A stretch of DNA of 52,220 nt from Planctomycetota bacterium (GCA_016209605.1 JACQVS010000094.1:1-52220), one strand, 5' to 3'. Positions 1-8,636 are shown, numbered from the stretch's first letter. Notes: generated by a model from the sequence alone, not told the origin. Translations and numbers: made by a program.

Positions 1-86
1 GAGAAATAAGGCGAGGAGGCCCGACGCCGAATGGCGCGCTTGCAGCCGGCCGAAGCCCGAATGGTCTACTGGGATAGGCGCTAAGA
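1..86 (-). repeat. Partial copy of the 171-bp hairpin (MITE-like) element, cut by the window start
   Basis: The reverse complement of bases 1-64 aligns with 2984-3049 with only a handful of mismatches. The outer part (about 70-86, GGGA..GGC.CTAAG) resembles the terminal repeat of the full copy at 2962-3132. The window starts near the apex of the hairpin, so only one arm is seen. It ends 2 bp before the first gene, so it may form part of that gene's 5' leader. Confidence 0.6.
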
Positions 87-88
87 TC

Positions 89-508
89 ATGGAAAACCAA
101 TTGCCAGAAGAACCCCGCCCCGAGGATGAAATCGAGTACGAGGACGAGCCCGCCGGCGCTTACCTGACGCAGTTGCGCCTGGGCCGTGGGGCGGTCGCTT
201 GGGGGCTGGCGTTGATTCTGGCCACGCTGGCCCTTGCCCTTTTGGGCTGGCGCCTCGGGGGCCGCCCGGTAGGGCCTCCGGAAGATCCCTATGGACCTCT
301 CGCTCCTCTGGAGCTGTCATGGCGCTTCCTGCCGGTGATCGCCGCCTTGGGATTTTTTATCTCTTTCTTCATGCGCTTGAACTCCCTCCCCTCGTCGCCC
401 AGGGAGGCGGCGCGGGGGACGCTGGCGGTGTGGCTCCAGCTCGCGGCGCTGCTCTTATGGCTGGCGGCGCGGTGGGTGTTCCACCTGGGATTTCTAAAAA
501 ACCAGTGA
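89..508 (+). CDS. Small three-helix membrane protein, unknown function
   Basis: The 139-residue product has an acidic cytoplasmic-looking N-terminus (about residues 6-22, rich in Glu and Asp). Three hydrophobic stretches follow, at about 34-54, 80-99 and 112-134, consistent with three membrane helices. I recognise no family motif. The ATG lies just after the end of a repeat-element copy, and no clear Shine-Dalgarno sequence is visible. The 72-bp gap to the next gene contains an AT-rich stretch that could hold a promoter, so co-transcription is not certain. The call rests on codon pattern and hydropathy only. Confidence 0.6.
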   Translation: MENQLPEEPRPEDEIEYEDEPAGAYLTQLRLGRGAVAWGLALILATLALALLGWRLGGRPVGPPEDPYGPLAPLELSWRFLPVIAALGFFISFFMRLNSLPSSPREAARGTLAVWLQLAALLLWLAARWVFHLGFLKNQ

Positions 509-580
509 CCGTCACTAGATTTTATTTATAATTCCCCATCCGGTTAAATATCAAGACGTCATAAAAAGGAGATTTCGATA

Positions 581-2383
581 ATGAAAAGTTTGGATGTCCT
601 GTCTGTTGCGATCGTACTGTCGTTCTTTTGCGGTTGTGACACCTCCGGCTCTGGACCAACTCCAACTCCGGCTCCGGAGTCCAAACCCGCCGTTCCTGAA
701 GCTCCCGTCAGCACCGCCGCACCCGCCGCCGCCGCAGTTGCCGTTGCCGGATCGATCTCCGGAACGGCGCTCTTCGCCGGCGCCGACATACCCAAGATGG
801 AGGAGATCGCCGTCAAGACCGATGTGCAGCACTGCGGCCACAAGGTCTTCGCCCAGAACCGCATGGTCAATCCGGCCAACCGCGGCTTGAAGAACGTCGT
901 GGTCACGGTCGCGGGAGTGCAGGGCGGGAAGAAGGCCGCTCCCGCCACCTTGACGGTGGCCAACAAGAATTGCTCTTTCGACCCGCACGTCGCCGCCGCG
1001 GTGGCGGGGAGCAAGCTCTCCATCACCAACGAGGACCCGATCAACCACACCACCCATCCCTACCTCGGCAACCAGACGTTTTTCAACGTCCCCATCCTGC
1101 CAGGCCAGCCGCCCATCGTCCGCGATCTGCGGCGGCCGGGCCTGCTGAAGCTCCGCTGCGACATCCATGACTGGATGCTGGGCTGGGTGGTGGTGCACGA
1201 CAACCCCCACTTCGCGGTCACCGATGCCGACGGCAAGTTCGCCATCACCGATCTTCCTCCGGGAACGTACACGGTCACGGCCTGGCACGAAGACCTGGGC
1301 GCGCCGACGGCCAAGGTCGCCGTCGAGGCCGGCAAGGCGGCGGCGGCGAAGTTCGAGTTCGGCGCGGGGGCCGGGAGCGCTCCGGCAAAGGAGTCCGCCT
1401 CGGCCGCGGCCGCCACCGTCCAGGTTCCCGAGAAGTCGCCGCTCTCGCTCCCCTTGGGGCTCGATCCGTACGAGCAGAAGATCCCCGCCGACAATCCCAT
1501 CACGCCGGAAAAGATCGAGCTCGGCAAGCTGCTTTACTTTGATCCGCGGCTTTCCAAGGATGACACCGTGAGTTGCGCCAGCTGCCATGATCCCCAGAAG
1601 GGCTACTCCAACGGAGCCGCCTTCGCGACCGGGGTCGGCGGCAAGGTGGGCGGCCGCAGCGCCCCCACCGTCATCAACCGCCTCTTCAGCACCCTGCAGT
1701 TCTGGGATGGGCGCGCTGCCAGCCTGGAGGACCAGGCCCTCGGGCCGATCCAGAACCCCATCGAGATGGCCATGACCCTGCCGGCGATGTTGAAGAAGGC
1801 GGAGGCCATTCCTGGGTATGCCGAGCTTTTCAAGAAAGCCTTCGGAACGCCAGAGGTGAACCCGGACCGCATCGCCAAGGCCATCGCCACCTTCGAGCGC
1901 ACCGTGGTCTCGGGCGACTCGCCCTTCGACCGCTATGAAAACGGCGACGCCAAGGCGCTCACCGAGTCCCAGATCCGCGGCCTGGCGCTCTTCCGCGGCA
2001 AGGCCAAATGCTCGGTGTGCCACACCGGCTTCAACCTCACCGATGAGAAGTACCACAATATCGGCGTCGGCATGGACAAGCCCAATCCCGATGAAGGTCG
2101 TTCCGCCATCACCAAGAACAAGGAGGACCACGGCGCCGTGAAGACCCCGACCTTGCGCGACATCGAACTGACCGCTCCCTACTTCAAGGACGGCAGCGCC
2201 AAGACCTTGGCGGAAGTGGTGGAGTTTTACGACCGGGGCGGCATCGCCAATCCCAACCTGAGCAAGCACATCGCCAAGCTCGGCCTCGCCGATCAAGAAA
2301 AGAAGGACTTGGTGGAGATCCTGAAGGCCTTCACCGGCAAGAGCCGCGTGGTGGTGGATCCGCCGAAGGCGTTTCCCCAGTAG
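581..2383 (+). CDS. Lipoprotein fusion: cupredoxin-like/CarboxypepD-like domain + di-haem cytochrome c peroxidase (MauG/CcpA type)
   Basis: The 600-residue product starts with a lipobox-like signal (FFCGC, Cys17/Cys19) and a Pro/Ala linker. Residues about 55-260 resemble the plastocyanin-like plus carboxypeptidase-regulatory module often found with methylamine-utilisation proteins (CDIHDWM, then a 'FAVTDADGKF.I.DLPPGTYTVTAWHE' type segment). Residues about 285-595 form a bacterial di-haem peroxidase with two haem-c attachment motifs, CASCH at 332-336 and CSVCH at 477-481. The family reduces H2O2 or performs related periplasmic oxidations with electrons from small cytochromes or copper proteins. 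Fusing a possible copper domain to the peroxidase would supply an electron donor in cis (inference). A good AAGGAG site precedes the ATG by about 8 nt. The 3' end overlaps the convergent JAMM gene by 53 bp. Confidence 0.88.
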   Translation: MKSLDVLSVAIVLSFFCGCDTSGSGPTPTPAPESKPAVPEAPVSTAAPAAAAVAVAGSISGTALFAGADIPKMEEIAVKTDVQHCGHKVFAQNRMVNPANRGLKNVVVTVAGVQGGKKAAPATLTVANKNCSFDPHVAAAVAGSKLSITNEDPINHTTHPYLGNQTFFNVPILPGQPPIVRDLRRPGLLKLRCDIHDWMLGWVVVHDNPHFAVTDADGKFAITDLPPGTYTVTAWHEDLGAPTAKVAVEAGKAAAAKFEFGAGAGSAPAKESASAAAATVQVPEKSPLSLPLGLDPYEQKIPADNPITPEKIELGKLLYFDPRLSKDDTVSCASCHDPQKGYSNGAAFATGVGGKVGGRSAPTVINRLFSTLQFWDGRAASLEDQALGPIQNPIEMAMTLPAMLKKAEAIPGYAELFKKAFGTPEVNPDRIAKAIATFERTVVSGDSPFDRYENGDAKALTESQIRGLALFRGKAKCSVCHTGFNLTDEKYHNIGVGMDKPNPDEGRSAITKNKEDHGAVKTPTLRDIELTAPYFKDGSAKTLAEVVEFYDRGGIANPNLSKHIAKLGLADQEKKDLVEILKAFTGKSRVVVDPPKAFPQ

Positions 2384-2849
2384 ATCGCTGGATTTCGACC
2401 TCGACGTAATCTCCCTTCTCCTCTGACCACGTATACCCCTTGACGTCGGCCACCTTCCGCTTCCGCACGGAAAAGACGAGGTAAGTGATCTCCGGAAAAA
2501 TCGGCCCCCAGCCGGGCGGAGCGGCGTCCTCGCGGTCCTTCTTGGAAAAATAGGCGTCGTGGTCGGGGTGGGAGTGGTAAATGGCGCGGAAGGGTGTGCC
2601 CTTGGCCTCCTTCTCGCCGCGGATGCGGTCAAACTCGACGCCGTCGAGATGGTAAGCATCGTGGGCATCCCGTGGATAGGCCGCCGGGTCGCGCTGGCGC
2701 AGCTCGTCCTGCAGGTTGCGCATGGGGATGACCTCGAGGGCCGAGTCCGGGCCGAACACCAGGCCGCAGGTCTCTTCGGGGTAATCGGCCTCGGCTCGCG
2801 CCGCCATGAGGTCAAAGGCGGCAGCGGGGATGCTCCAGGAGCAGGCCAT
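2331..2849 (-). CDS. JAB/MPN (JAMM) metalloprotease domain protein
   Basis: The 172-residue product carries a complete JAMM zinc site. A Glu lies in the N-terminal YPEETCG segment, and the motif H-x-H-x7-S-x2-D reads HSHPDHDAYFSKKD at about residues 92-105. JAMM proteins remove ubiquitin-like modifiers or sulfur-carrier tails in prokaryotes (for example Mec+ cleaving CysO-Cys). Here no sulfur-carrier or E1-like gene is adjacent, so the substrate is unknown. The ATG at 2849 is preferred because AAAGGA lies 8-9 nt upstream; a TTG two codons earlier is the alternative. The gene converges on and overlaps the peroxidase gene by 53 bp. Confidence 0.85.
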   Translation of the reverse strand: MACSWSIPAAAFDLMAARAEADYPEETCGLVFGPDSALEVIPMRNLQDELRQRDPAAYPRDAHDAYHLDGVEFDRIRGEKEAKGTPFRAIYHSHPDHDAYFSKKDREDAAPPGWGPIFPEITYLVFSVRKRKVADVKGYTWSEEKGDYVEVEIQRSTGETPSADPPPRGSCR

Positions 2850-2961
2850 GGTCAAAAGTCCTTTGGTCCCGTGAAATGAAAACGGAAAAGGAAGACAGCG
2901 GCCCCGGCAGCTGGCAGAGGTCGCTGTCTTTCAAGACGGCATTTTGAGAAAGTTCCAGGCC

Positions 2962-3132
2962 TTAGAGCCCGTCCCAAAAATCCATCCGGGCTTCGGCCGG
3001 CTGCGAAGGCGCCATACGGCGTTGGGCCTCCTCGCCTTATTTCTCCGGTTAATAAGGCTACGTCGGCCCGCCTTGTCTGGCGCCTTCTCGCTCGGCCTCG
3101 GGCCTCGGAGCGACTTTCGGGACGGGCTCTTA
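2962..3132. mobile_element. 171-bp MITE-like palindromic element with terminal inverted repeats
   Basis: The ends are 18-bp imperfect inverted repeats (TTAGAGCCCGTCCCAAAA at 2962 and its inverse at 3115-3132, two mismatches). Almost the whole element folds on itself: the 3010-3047 arm pairs with the 3052-3087 arm around a short loop (TCTCCGGTT). It contains no ORF. The right terminal base triplet supplies the TAA stop codon of the neighbouring TRL-like gene. A second copy begins the window at 1-86. Whether it is mobilised by a transposase in trans or is a REP-type element is unknown. Confidence 0.65.
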
Positions 3133-3453
3133 CTCGCCATAGACCTGGATCTTGTAAGTGGCAATGACTCCCATAATGCTGTGGGTATAGTAATCGACAT
3201 GATGGATCTTGGTGATACTTTGCGAGTCCATGGCGGCCTTGATGCTGGCATCGCCGATGGCGATCAAGCCGAGGTAAGAAGTGGCCATGGCTTCACCGAC
3301 CTTGGCATGGCCGACGTTGCCGCTCACCACGTAGCCATCGTGGACGTCGCTGTACCAGAAACCCGGAACCGGAGCCCTGGCATGGGCGCAGCCCGAAAAC
3401 AGCAACGATCCACCCAGGAGCAACGATCCGACGCACAAAATCCAAATCCGCAT
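3130..3453 (-). CDS. TRL-like family lipoprotein
   Basis: The 107-residue product has a signal peptide with a lipobox (LLFSGC, Cys at about 21), so it is probably a lipoprotein. The rest matches the pattern of TRL-like proteins as I recall it: a Gly-rich 'GHAKVGEAMATSYLGLIAIGDASI' type segment, then 'ITKIHHVDYYTHSIMG' and a C-terminal 'IYKIQVYGE'-like strand. The function of the family is unknown; members are small, often duplicated envelope proteins. The stop codon falls within the end of the MITE-like element, so the native C-terminus may have been slightly altered by its insertion. Confidence 0.8.
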   Translation of the reverse strand: MRIWILCVGSLLLGGSLLFSGCAHARAPVPGFWYSDVHDGYVVSGNVGHAKVGEAMATSYLGLIAIGDASIKAAMDSQSITKIHHVDYYTHSIMGVIATYKIQVYGE

Positions 3454-3638
3454 ACAGCCTCCTTCCTTAGCGTCCAGGTCCCGTACGGTAGCACGGGCCT
3501 GTCAAGACGCGGCCTGAAAAACGATCACGGCCAGAAACTCTGGACCGTGAATTCATCATCCGATTTACGTGTAAGGATTTATATGCTCCGGAAAAGATTG
3601 TAAAGAGAAATCTGAATAATACAGCACGACAAGAAAAC

Positions 3639-4118
3639 TTACTTTGGTCTCTTGCGGTGTGCTTTGACTTTCCAGGGGGGAGGGTTGTCCGCTTCGATGT
3701 CGTTCTCTTCAATCCAGGCCGCAATCGCCTCCTGGGCCAGCTTTTCCTGCAGCTGCCGCCACTTCCTCTTTTCCTCGGGATGGCTCGAGAGCAGCCGTTC
3801 AGCGGCGCGGAAGGTGTTGGGGATTTGTAAGGTATGTACCAGCTGGCTGGAGAGTTCTTTCAGCCCCTTTTCCTTGACGCTGGCGATGAATTTTTCCAGG
3901 CACTCCTTGCGGTCGGAGTCATCGATGGGCAGAACCTCCACGAACCGGTCGGGCTCGTCCTCGATCAGCTCTCTCAGCTCCTCTTCCTCCTCGTCCTCGT
4001 CCTCCTCCTCCTCTTCGCTCAGCGAGACGACTTCGCCGGTGTCGCGGTCGAAGTAATGCTCGAAATCGCCATCGCCCCCGAGAAAGCATTCGAGCAGATC
4101 ATCCCAATCGATTTCCAT
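3639..4118 (-). CDS. UPF0158 family protein
   Basis: The 159-residue product begins MEIDWDDLLECFLGG and runs through 'YFDRDTGEVV' and 'FVEVLPIDDSDR...LEKFI', typical of the UPF0158 family (no known function). An uninterrupted acidic run of Glu/Asp lies around residues 36-47, and the C-terminus is basic. The start at 4118 is favoured over the longer ORF start at 4154 because GGAGAG lies 8 nt upstream and family members begin near this Met. The gene is divergent from the PfkB operon, with a shared intergenic region of about 190 bp. Confidence 0.82.
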   Translation of the reverse strand: MEIDWDDLLECFLGGDGDFEHYFDRDTGEVVSLSEEEEEDEDEEEEELRELIEDEPDRFVEVLPIDDSDRKECLEKFIASVKEKGLKELSSQLVHTLQIPNTFRAAERLLSSHPEEKRKWRQLQEKLAQEAIAAWIEENDIEADNPPPWKVKAHRKRPK

Positions 4119-4250
4119 GGCGCGTTCTCTCCGGTAACTTGAAGCGCGGCGCATTCAGCAGTGCGATTCAACATTAATGAGGGTCAATCCTGATGGGGCG
4201 TTGAATCCCCTTCAGGATGTCAAGTAAGATTCCGAAGTCAAGAGATGACT

Positions 4251-4259
4251 TGATATAAT
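4251..4259 (+). promoter_or_regulatory. Extended -10 promoter for the PfkB operon
   Basis: The sequence TGATATAAT fits an extended -10 (TG-n-TATAAT) and lies 51 bp before the PfkB start codon. The -35 region at the usual distance is poor, which is common for extended -10 promoters. Predicted from sequence only. Confidence 0.5.
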
Positions 4260-4310
4260 CTGGCTGCAGCCGATCTGGAAAACAGTTCGCAGGAAAGCGG
4301 AAGGAAAGTC

Positions 4311-5348
4311 ATGCCCAGCAACACGCCCCCCTCGGAGCGGCGGGGAATCCTGGGAGCCGGGAACTGGATCATCGACCACGTCAAGCTGATCACTTCCTGG
4401 CCGCCGGAGGAGACCTTGGCCACCATTGTCAGCGAGGAGCTGGGCACCGGAGGCTCGCCTTACAACGTGCTGGTGGATCTCGCCCGCTTCGATCTGGGGA
4501 TCCCTCTCCACGGTCTCGGGCTGGTGGGGGACGACGAAGACGGCCATCGCATCCTCCAGGACTGCGACCGCTGGGGCATTGACCGGCGGTTCCTGAAGAC
4601 CACTTCCCGGGCCCGCACCGCCTATACCGATGTGATGAGCGTCATCAGCACCGGCCGCCGCACCTTCTTCCATCACCGCGGCGCCAGCGCCCTACTTTCC
4701 CCCGGGGACTTTCCGGTAGAGCAGTTTGCCTGCCGGATCGCCAACCTCGCTTACCTGCTTCTCCTGGACGGGCTGGATGCCCCGGATCCGGAGTACGGCA
4801 CCGGCGCGGCCAGGGTGCTGGCGCGGCTGCGGACGGCGGGGATCTTGACCTCCATCGATGTGGTCAGCGAAGACTCCGACCGCTTCCGCCGCATCGTCAC
4901 CCCTTCTCTCCGCCATGCCGATTTCTGCATCATCAACGAGATCGAGGCCGGCGGCGTCACCGGCCTGAAGCTGCGGGAAGAGGGGCGCCTGGTGAAGGAT
5001 CGGGTTGAGAAGGCTGCCGCGGAGCTCCTGCGCCTGGGCGTCAATCGCCTGGCGGTCATCCACGCGCCGGAGGGGGCCTATGGAGCCGAGCGCGGCGGCC
5101 GGCGCCACTGGCAGCCGGCGCACCAGCTTTCTCCGGCCGAGATCAAGGGAACGGCCGGAGCGGGCGACGCGTTTCTCGCCGGCATGCTGGTCGGCCTGCA
5201 CGAGGGCTGGGAGCTCCCCCGCTCCATGCGCTTCGCCCATGCCGCCGCGGTTTCTTGCCTTTCCTATCCGACCACCACCGGAGGAGTCTGCTCGGCGCGG
5301 GAGATCGAGCGCATCATGGAGACGGTGCTGCTACAGAGGGACTTTTGA
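4311..5348 (+). CDS. PfkB family carbohydrate kinase
   Basis: The 345-residue protein is a ribokinase/PfkB-fold sugar kinase. The N-terminal glycine motif (GTGGSPYNVLVDLARF, residues 45-60) and the C-terminal signature GTAGAGDAF (280-288, with Asp286 as the expected catalytic base) are both present. The family phosphorylates sugars or nucleosides with ATP; the substrate here cannot be named. A GGAAGGA ribosome-binding site and an extended -10 promoter lie upstream. It is the first gene of an operon with the DUF115-type protein and a coiled-coil protein, suggesting a role in making a sugar precursor for a glycosylation-type step (inference). Confidence 0.88.
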   Translation: MPSNTPPSERRGILGAGNWIIDHVKLITSWPPEETLATIVSEELGTGGSPYNVLVDLARFDLGIPLHGLGLVGDDEDGHRILQDCDRWGIDRRFLKTTSRARTAYTDVMSVISTGRRTFFHHRGASALLSPGDFPVEQFACRIANLAYLLLLDGLDAPDPEYGTGAARVLARLRTAGILTSIDVVSEDSDRFRRIVTPSLRHADFCIINEIEAGGVTGLKLREEGRLVKDRVEKAAAELLRLGVNRLAVIHAPEGAYGAERGGRRHWQPAHQLSPAEIKGTAGAGDAFLAGMLVGLHEGWELPRSMRFAHAAAVSCLSYPTTTGGVCSAREIERIMETVLLQRDF

Positions 5349-5353
5349 AAGAA

Positions 5354-6706
5354 ATGAGAGCCGCCGGTCATTTCGAGCATAACCTGGCCTTGTTGAAGAA
5401 GCGCTGGCCGGAGGCCGCCAGGCGCGTCGAGTCGGTCCAGCCGCTCGCCGCTGGCCAGGTGGTTTTTTCGCGGTGCGGCGAGCCGACGCTGAAAGTCCTT
5501 TCCGAAGCCGGCACCGAAGTGTGGCTGCACTCGCGCTACCGGCCGGCGGAGGAGGCCGACCGGCAGCTCGAAGCTCTGCAGATTGGAGCGCAGGACGCGG
5601 TCGTGGTGCTGGGAGTGGGGCTCGGCTACCCGCTCCTTTCGGCGGTGCGGCGCGGGCGCTCGACCACTTTCGTCGTCGCTCTCGAAAAAGATCCGGCCGT
5701 TTGGCGCGCCGCCCTGGAGTGCCAGCCTCTCGATGAATTCCTCAACCACCCCGAGGCGGAGCTGATCGTCGGCGCAGCCCCGGAGGAGCTCTTCGCTCTC
5801 CTCGACCAGAAGGTGTCGCGCTTCTTCGCCGGCTCGATCAAGATCTTCTCCCATCCAGCTTCCGCCCAAGCCTTCCCCTCCTACTACCAGTCCATCTTGC
5901 AGAGTCTTGGGGAGTTCGCGCGCTACGGCTCGGTGGTGCTGCGCAGCGCGCTTTACCTCTCGCGCATTGCCATCCAGAACCGCTTCAGCAACCTCCCGGA
6001 CTACCTCGCCAGCCCCGGCATCCGTCCTCTCATCGGTAAGTTTCAGGGATATCCCGGGGTGGTGGTCGCCGCCGGCCCATCGCTCGAGCGCAACGTCGAG
6101 GAGTTGCGCCGGCTGCAGGGCAGGGCGGTGATCGTGGCGGTGAGCACGGCGCTGAAGATCCTGTTGGGACGCGGCCTCCAGCCGCATCTCACCGCCATCA
6201 TCGATTATCATACCATCTCCTCGCGCTATTTCGCGGGCATCGCTCCCGAGCTCGCCGCGCCGATAGTCTGTGATCCCAAGGCCAGCGCCGAGGCCATTGC
6301 CTCCTACAGTGGAGCGCGCTTCTTCAGCAACGACGCCCTGATCAACACCCTCCTCGACGGCTCCGCCGGCGACAAGGGGGATCTGGTCACCGGCTCCACC
6401 GTGGCCCACGCCGCCTTCCACATTGCCAGGGCCCTCGGCTGTAATCCGATCATCCTGGTCGGCCTCGATCTGAGTTTTCCGGAGGGCCGCCTGCACGCCG
6501 CCGGCACCGCCACCCATGAGCAGCACTTTTCCGAGACCAGCCGCTTCTACACCTTCGAGATGAAGGAGTGGGAGTGGTACCTGAGCCACCGCAAGACGCT
6601 GATGAAGGTGCCGGGCTTGAACGGCGGCGAAGTCTTCACCGATGATGTCTTCTTCAGCTACCTGCGCGAGTTCGAGCAGATGTTTCAGGAAGCGCCGTCC
6701 CGGTGA
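5354..6706 (+). CDS. DUF115 / 6-hydroxymethylpterin diphosphokinase MptE-like (motility-associated-factor type) protein
   Basis: The product is about 450 residues. The middle (roughly residues 195-420) carries the DUF115 features: 'GVVVAAGPSLERNVEEL', 'VIVAVSTALKILL..GL.P.L..IIDYH' and 'NPIILVGLDLSF..GRLHAAG'. Related proteins are called motility-associated-factor glycosyltransferases, linked to flagellin glycosylation by pseudaminic or legionaminic acid, while archaeal MptE transfers diphosphate to a pterin. The start could be the ATG at 5354 or a TTG at 5345 that overlaps the upstream TGA; GAGGG is upstream of both. It overlaps the next gene by 4 bp (GTGA), so the three genes are translationally coupled. 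No flagellin gene is in view. Confidence 0.78.
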   Translation: MRAAGHFEHNLALLKKRWPEAARRVESVQPLAAGQVVFSRCGEPTLKVLSEAGTEVWLHSRYRPAEEADRQLEALQIGAQDAVVVLGVGLGYPLLSAVRRGRSTTFVVALEKDPAVWRAALECQPLDEFLNHPEAELIVGAAPEELFALLDQKVSRFFAGSIKIFSHPASAQAFPSYYQSILQSLGEFARYGSVVLRSALYLSRIAIQNRFSNLPDYLASPGIRPLIGKFQGYPGVVVAAGPSLERNVEELRRLQGRAVIVAVSTALKILLGRGLQPHLTAIIDYHTISSRYFAGIAPELAAPIVCDPKASAEAIASYSGARFFSNDALINTLLDGSAGDKGDLVTGSTVAHAAFHIARALGCNPIILVGLDLSFPEGRLHAAGTATHEQHFSETSRFYTFEMKEWEWYLSHRKTLMKVPGLNGGEVFTDDVFFSYLREFEQMFQEAPSR

Positions 6707-7305
6707 TCGATGCCACCGAAGGGGGCGCCCTCAAGAAGGGGGCCAGCGTCATGACCTTGAAGGAGGCGGTCGATCAGCATGCTGGGAAGGAAATTCCCGC
6801 CGAGCTCTTCGAGCTTTTGAAAAGCGCCGCGCCTCCGGATGATCTGGCGGAGCGCTCGCGCCGCGCCCTGGAGATCCTCGACCGTCGACTGGGGGAGGCT
6901 GAAGAGCTGGGGGAGGTTTATCGAAAGTGCATCCGCCTCCTCAAGAAGGTGGTGAAGATCACCGCGGGCGGCTCGCCGGCCAACGAGATCGTCGAGCAGG
7001 TGATTGCCTTCAAGGACTCCTTCCGCCGCTACGGTTTTTTCTATTACCTGCTCAACTGCCTGGCCCAGTCCGACCTCTTCGTCCGCATCCGCCGCGACCT
7101 GGGGATCGAGGGGGAGAACACGAGCGGCGTGGAGCGCCAGCGCCGCCAGGCGGAGCGCGATCTCGAGTACCTCCAGGGCATGTCCAAGGCGCTTGACTTC
7201 ATCAAGGAGCAGATCCGCGAGGCGCGCCAAAAACTATTCGCACAGAAAAATCTGCAGGTCGGCGACGTTGGTGCCGGTGGGGCCCGTTTTCACCAGATCA
7301 TCTGA
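6703..7305 (+). CDS. Helical protein of the PfkB-DUF115 operon, unknown function
   Basis: The 200-residue, Lys/Arg/Glu-rich product is predicted mostly helical, with coiled-coil-like heptads at about 40-85 and 145-180. I see no recognised domain. It starts with GTG overlapping the upstream TGA (GTGA), so it is almost certainly co-translated with the DUF115 gene and may be a partner protein. The last 72 bp overlap the 3' end of the convergent glycerate kinase gene, and the final 25 residues may therefore be poorly constrained. Confidence 0.65.
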   Translation: MIDATEGGALKKGASVMTLKEAVDQHAGKEIPAELFELLKSAAPPDDLAERSRRALEILDRRLGEAEELGEVYRKCIRLLKKVVKITAGGSPANEIVEQVIAFKDSFRRYGFFYYLLNCLAQSDLFVRIRRDLGIEGENTSGVERQRRQAERDLEYLQGMSKALDFIKEQIREARQKLFAQKNLQVGDVGAGGARFHQII

Positions 7306-8622
7306 CGCGCTCAAGGCGCGGTAGGAGTCGTTGTCATCGAGGAGCCGCGCCGGGTCGAGGCCCTGGGCGCGGAGGCGCGGCAGGGTCCAGGGATCTACCA
7401 GCCCACCGGCGGCATCGGTGGGGCCGTCCCGTCCATCGGTGCCGCCGCTCAGCAGCGCCCAGCGCCTGGGCAGGCCGGCCGTTTCGGCCGCCAGGGCGAA
7501 GGCGAGCGCCAGCTCCTGATTGCGCCCGCCGCTCCCCTTCCCCTTCACAACCACGGTGGTTTCGCCGCCGGCGATGAGCGCCAGCGGCTGGCCGCCGGCC
7601 TTGCGGATCTCCTCGCGGGCGATGCCGGCAAAGCGCTGCGCCTCGAGCCGCGCCTCGCCGCACAGCGCCTCATCGCAAACGCGCGCCAGCCGGTCCGATG
7701 CGCCGGCGTGGATCCTGGCGGCCTCGAGGCTCAAGCGATTGCTCCCGACCAGGGTGTAACCGGTCTTCTCGAAGATCGGATCGCCCGGCTTGGGCGTCTC
7801 CGGAATCAGCCCGTGCAGCCCTTTGTCGAGGCGTGCGCGGACAGCCGCGGGAACCCGGTTCCAGACGCCCCGGCGCTGGAGCACCTCCATGGCCTCGGCG
7901 AAGGTGGTCGGGTCGGGAACGGTGGGGCCGCTAGCGATGGTGCTGAGGTCATCGCCGATCACATCGCTCAGGATGAGGGCGTGAAGGTACGCCGGCGCCG
8001 CCGCGCGGGCCAGGCCGCCGCCCTTCAAGGCGGAAAGGTGCTTCCTCACCGTGTTCAGCTCGCCAATATCGGCCCCGGCCTTGAGGAGGAGCCGGGTGGC
8101 GGCGATCTTGTCGTCGAGCGCGAGGTCCTCCGCCGGCGCGGGGAGGAGAGCGGAGCCGCCGCCCGAGATCAGCACCAGCACCAGCTCGTCATGCCGGGCC
8201 TGGCCGGCCGCCGCCGCGATGGCTTGAGCGCCGGCCACGCCGTTTTCATCCGGCAAGGGATGGCCGGCGCCGAGGACTCGAAAGCGCCGCAGCTGCCGGG
8301 CGTTTTCATGGGTGGTGACGGCCAATCCAGGCCCCGGGAAGAGCCCCTCGGGCAGAAGCTCTTCGACCGCCGCCGCCATGGCGCAAGCCGCCTTGCCGAA
8401 GGCGAGCGCATGGACCTTTTTCCACGGTCCGGCGCGCACCCGGGCCGGATTGAGGAGCGGCTCGAGCAGGATCTCCAGCCGGCCTCCCTGGACCCACAGC
8501 GCCCGCCGGGTAGCCAGGCAGGGATCGGCCGCCTGGACGCCGGCCTGGAAGATGTCCAGCGCCAGCCGGCGAAGAGCGAGGATTCGAGGAGGCCGGCTGG
8601 TGTCTGAAGATCTGGACGTCAT
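7234..8622 (-). CDS. Glycerate 2-kinase (MOFRL/DUF4147 type)
   Basis: The 462-residue protein is full length for the type II glycerate kinase family, which converts D-glycerate and ATP to 2-phosphoglycerate. Features seen: 'LVLISGGGSALLPAP', 'LNTVRKHLSALKGGGLA', 'ALILSDVIGDDLSTIASGPT', and in the C-terminal MOFRL domain 'GGRNQELALA' and 'LLSGGTDGRDGPTDAAGG'. It is preceded by AGGAGAG and lies 14 bp downstream of the BtpA-like gene, so the two form an operon. The 3' end overlaps the convergent helical-protein gene. Confidence 0.92.
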   Translation of the reverse strand: MTSRSSDTSRPPRILALRRLALDIFQAGVQAADPCLATRRALWVQGGRLEILLEPLLNPARVRAGPWKKVHALAFGKAACAMAAAVEELLPEGLFPGPGLAVTTHENARQLRRFRVLGAGHPLPDENGVAGAQAIAAAAGQARHDELVLVLISGGGSALLPAPAEDLALDDKIAATRLLLKAGADIGELNTVRKHLSALKGGGLARAAAPAYLHALILSDVIGDDLSTIASGPTVPDPTTFAEAMEVLQRRGVWNRVPAAVRARLDKGLHGLIPETPKPGDPIFEKTGYTLVGSNRLSLEAARIHAGASDRLARVCDEALCGEARLEAQRFAGIAREEIRKAGGQPLALIAGGETTVVVKGKGSGGRNQELALAFALAAETAGLPRRWALLSGGTDGRDGPTDAAGGLVDPWTLPRLRAQGLDPARLLDDNDSYRALSASDDLVKTGPTGTNVADLQIFLCE

Positions 8623-8636
8623 GAAGGGCGGCTCTC

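Noticed and set aside
551..2815. Long minus-strand open frame (754 codons) opposite the peroxidase gene
   Set aside because: It lies antisense to a gene with clear haem motifs, is low-complexity (Gly/Arg/Leu/Val runs) and has no domain signal; a GC-rich shadow.
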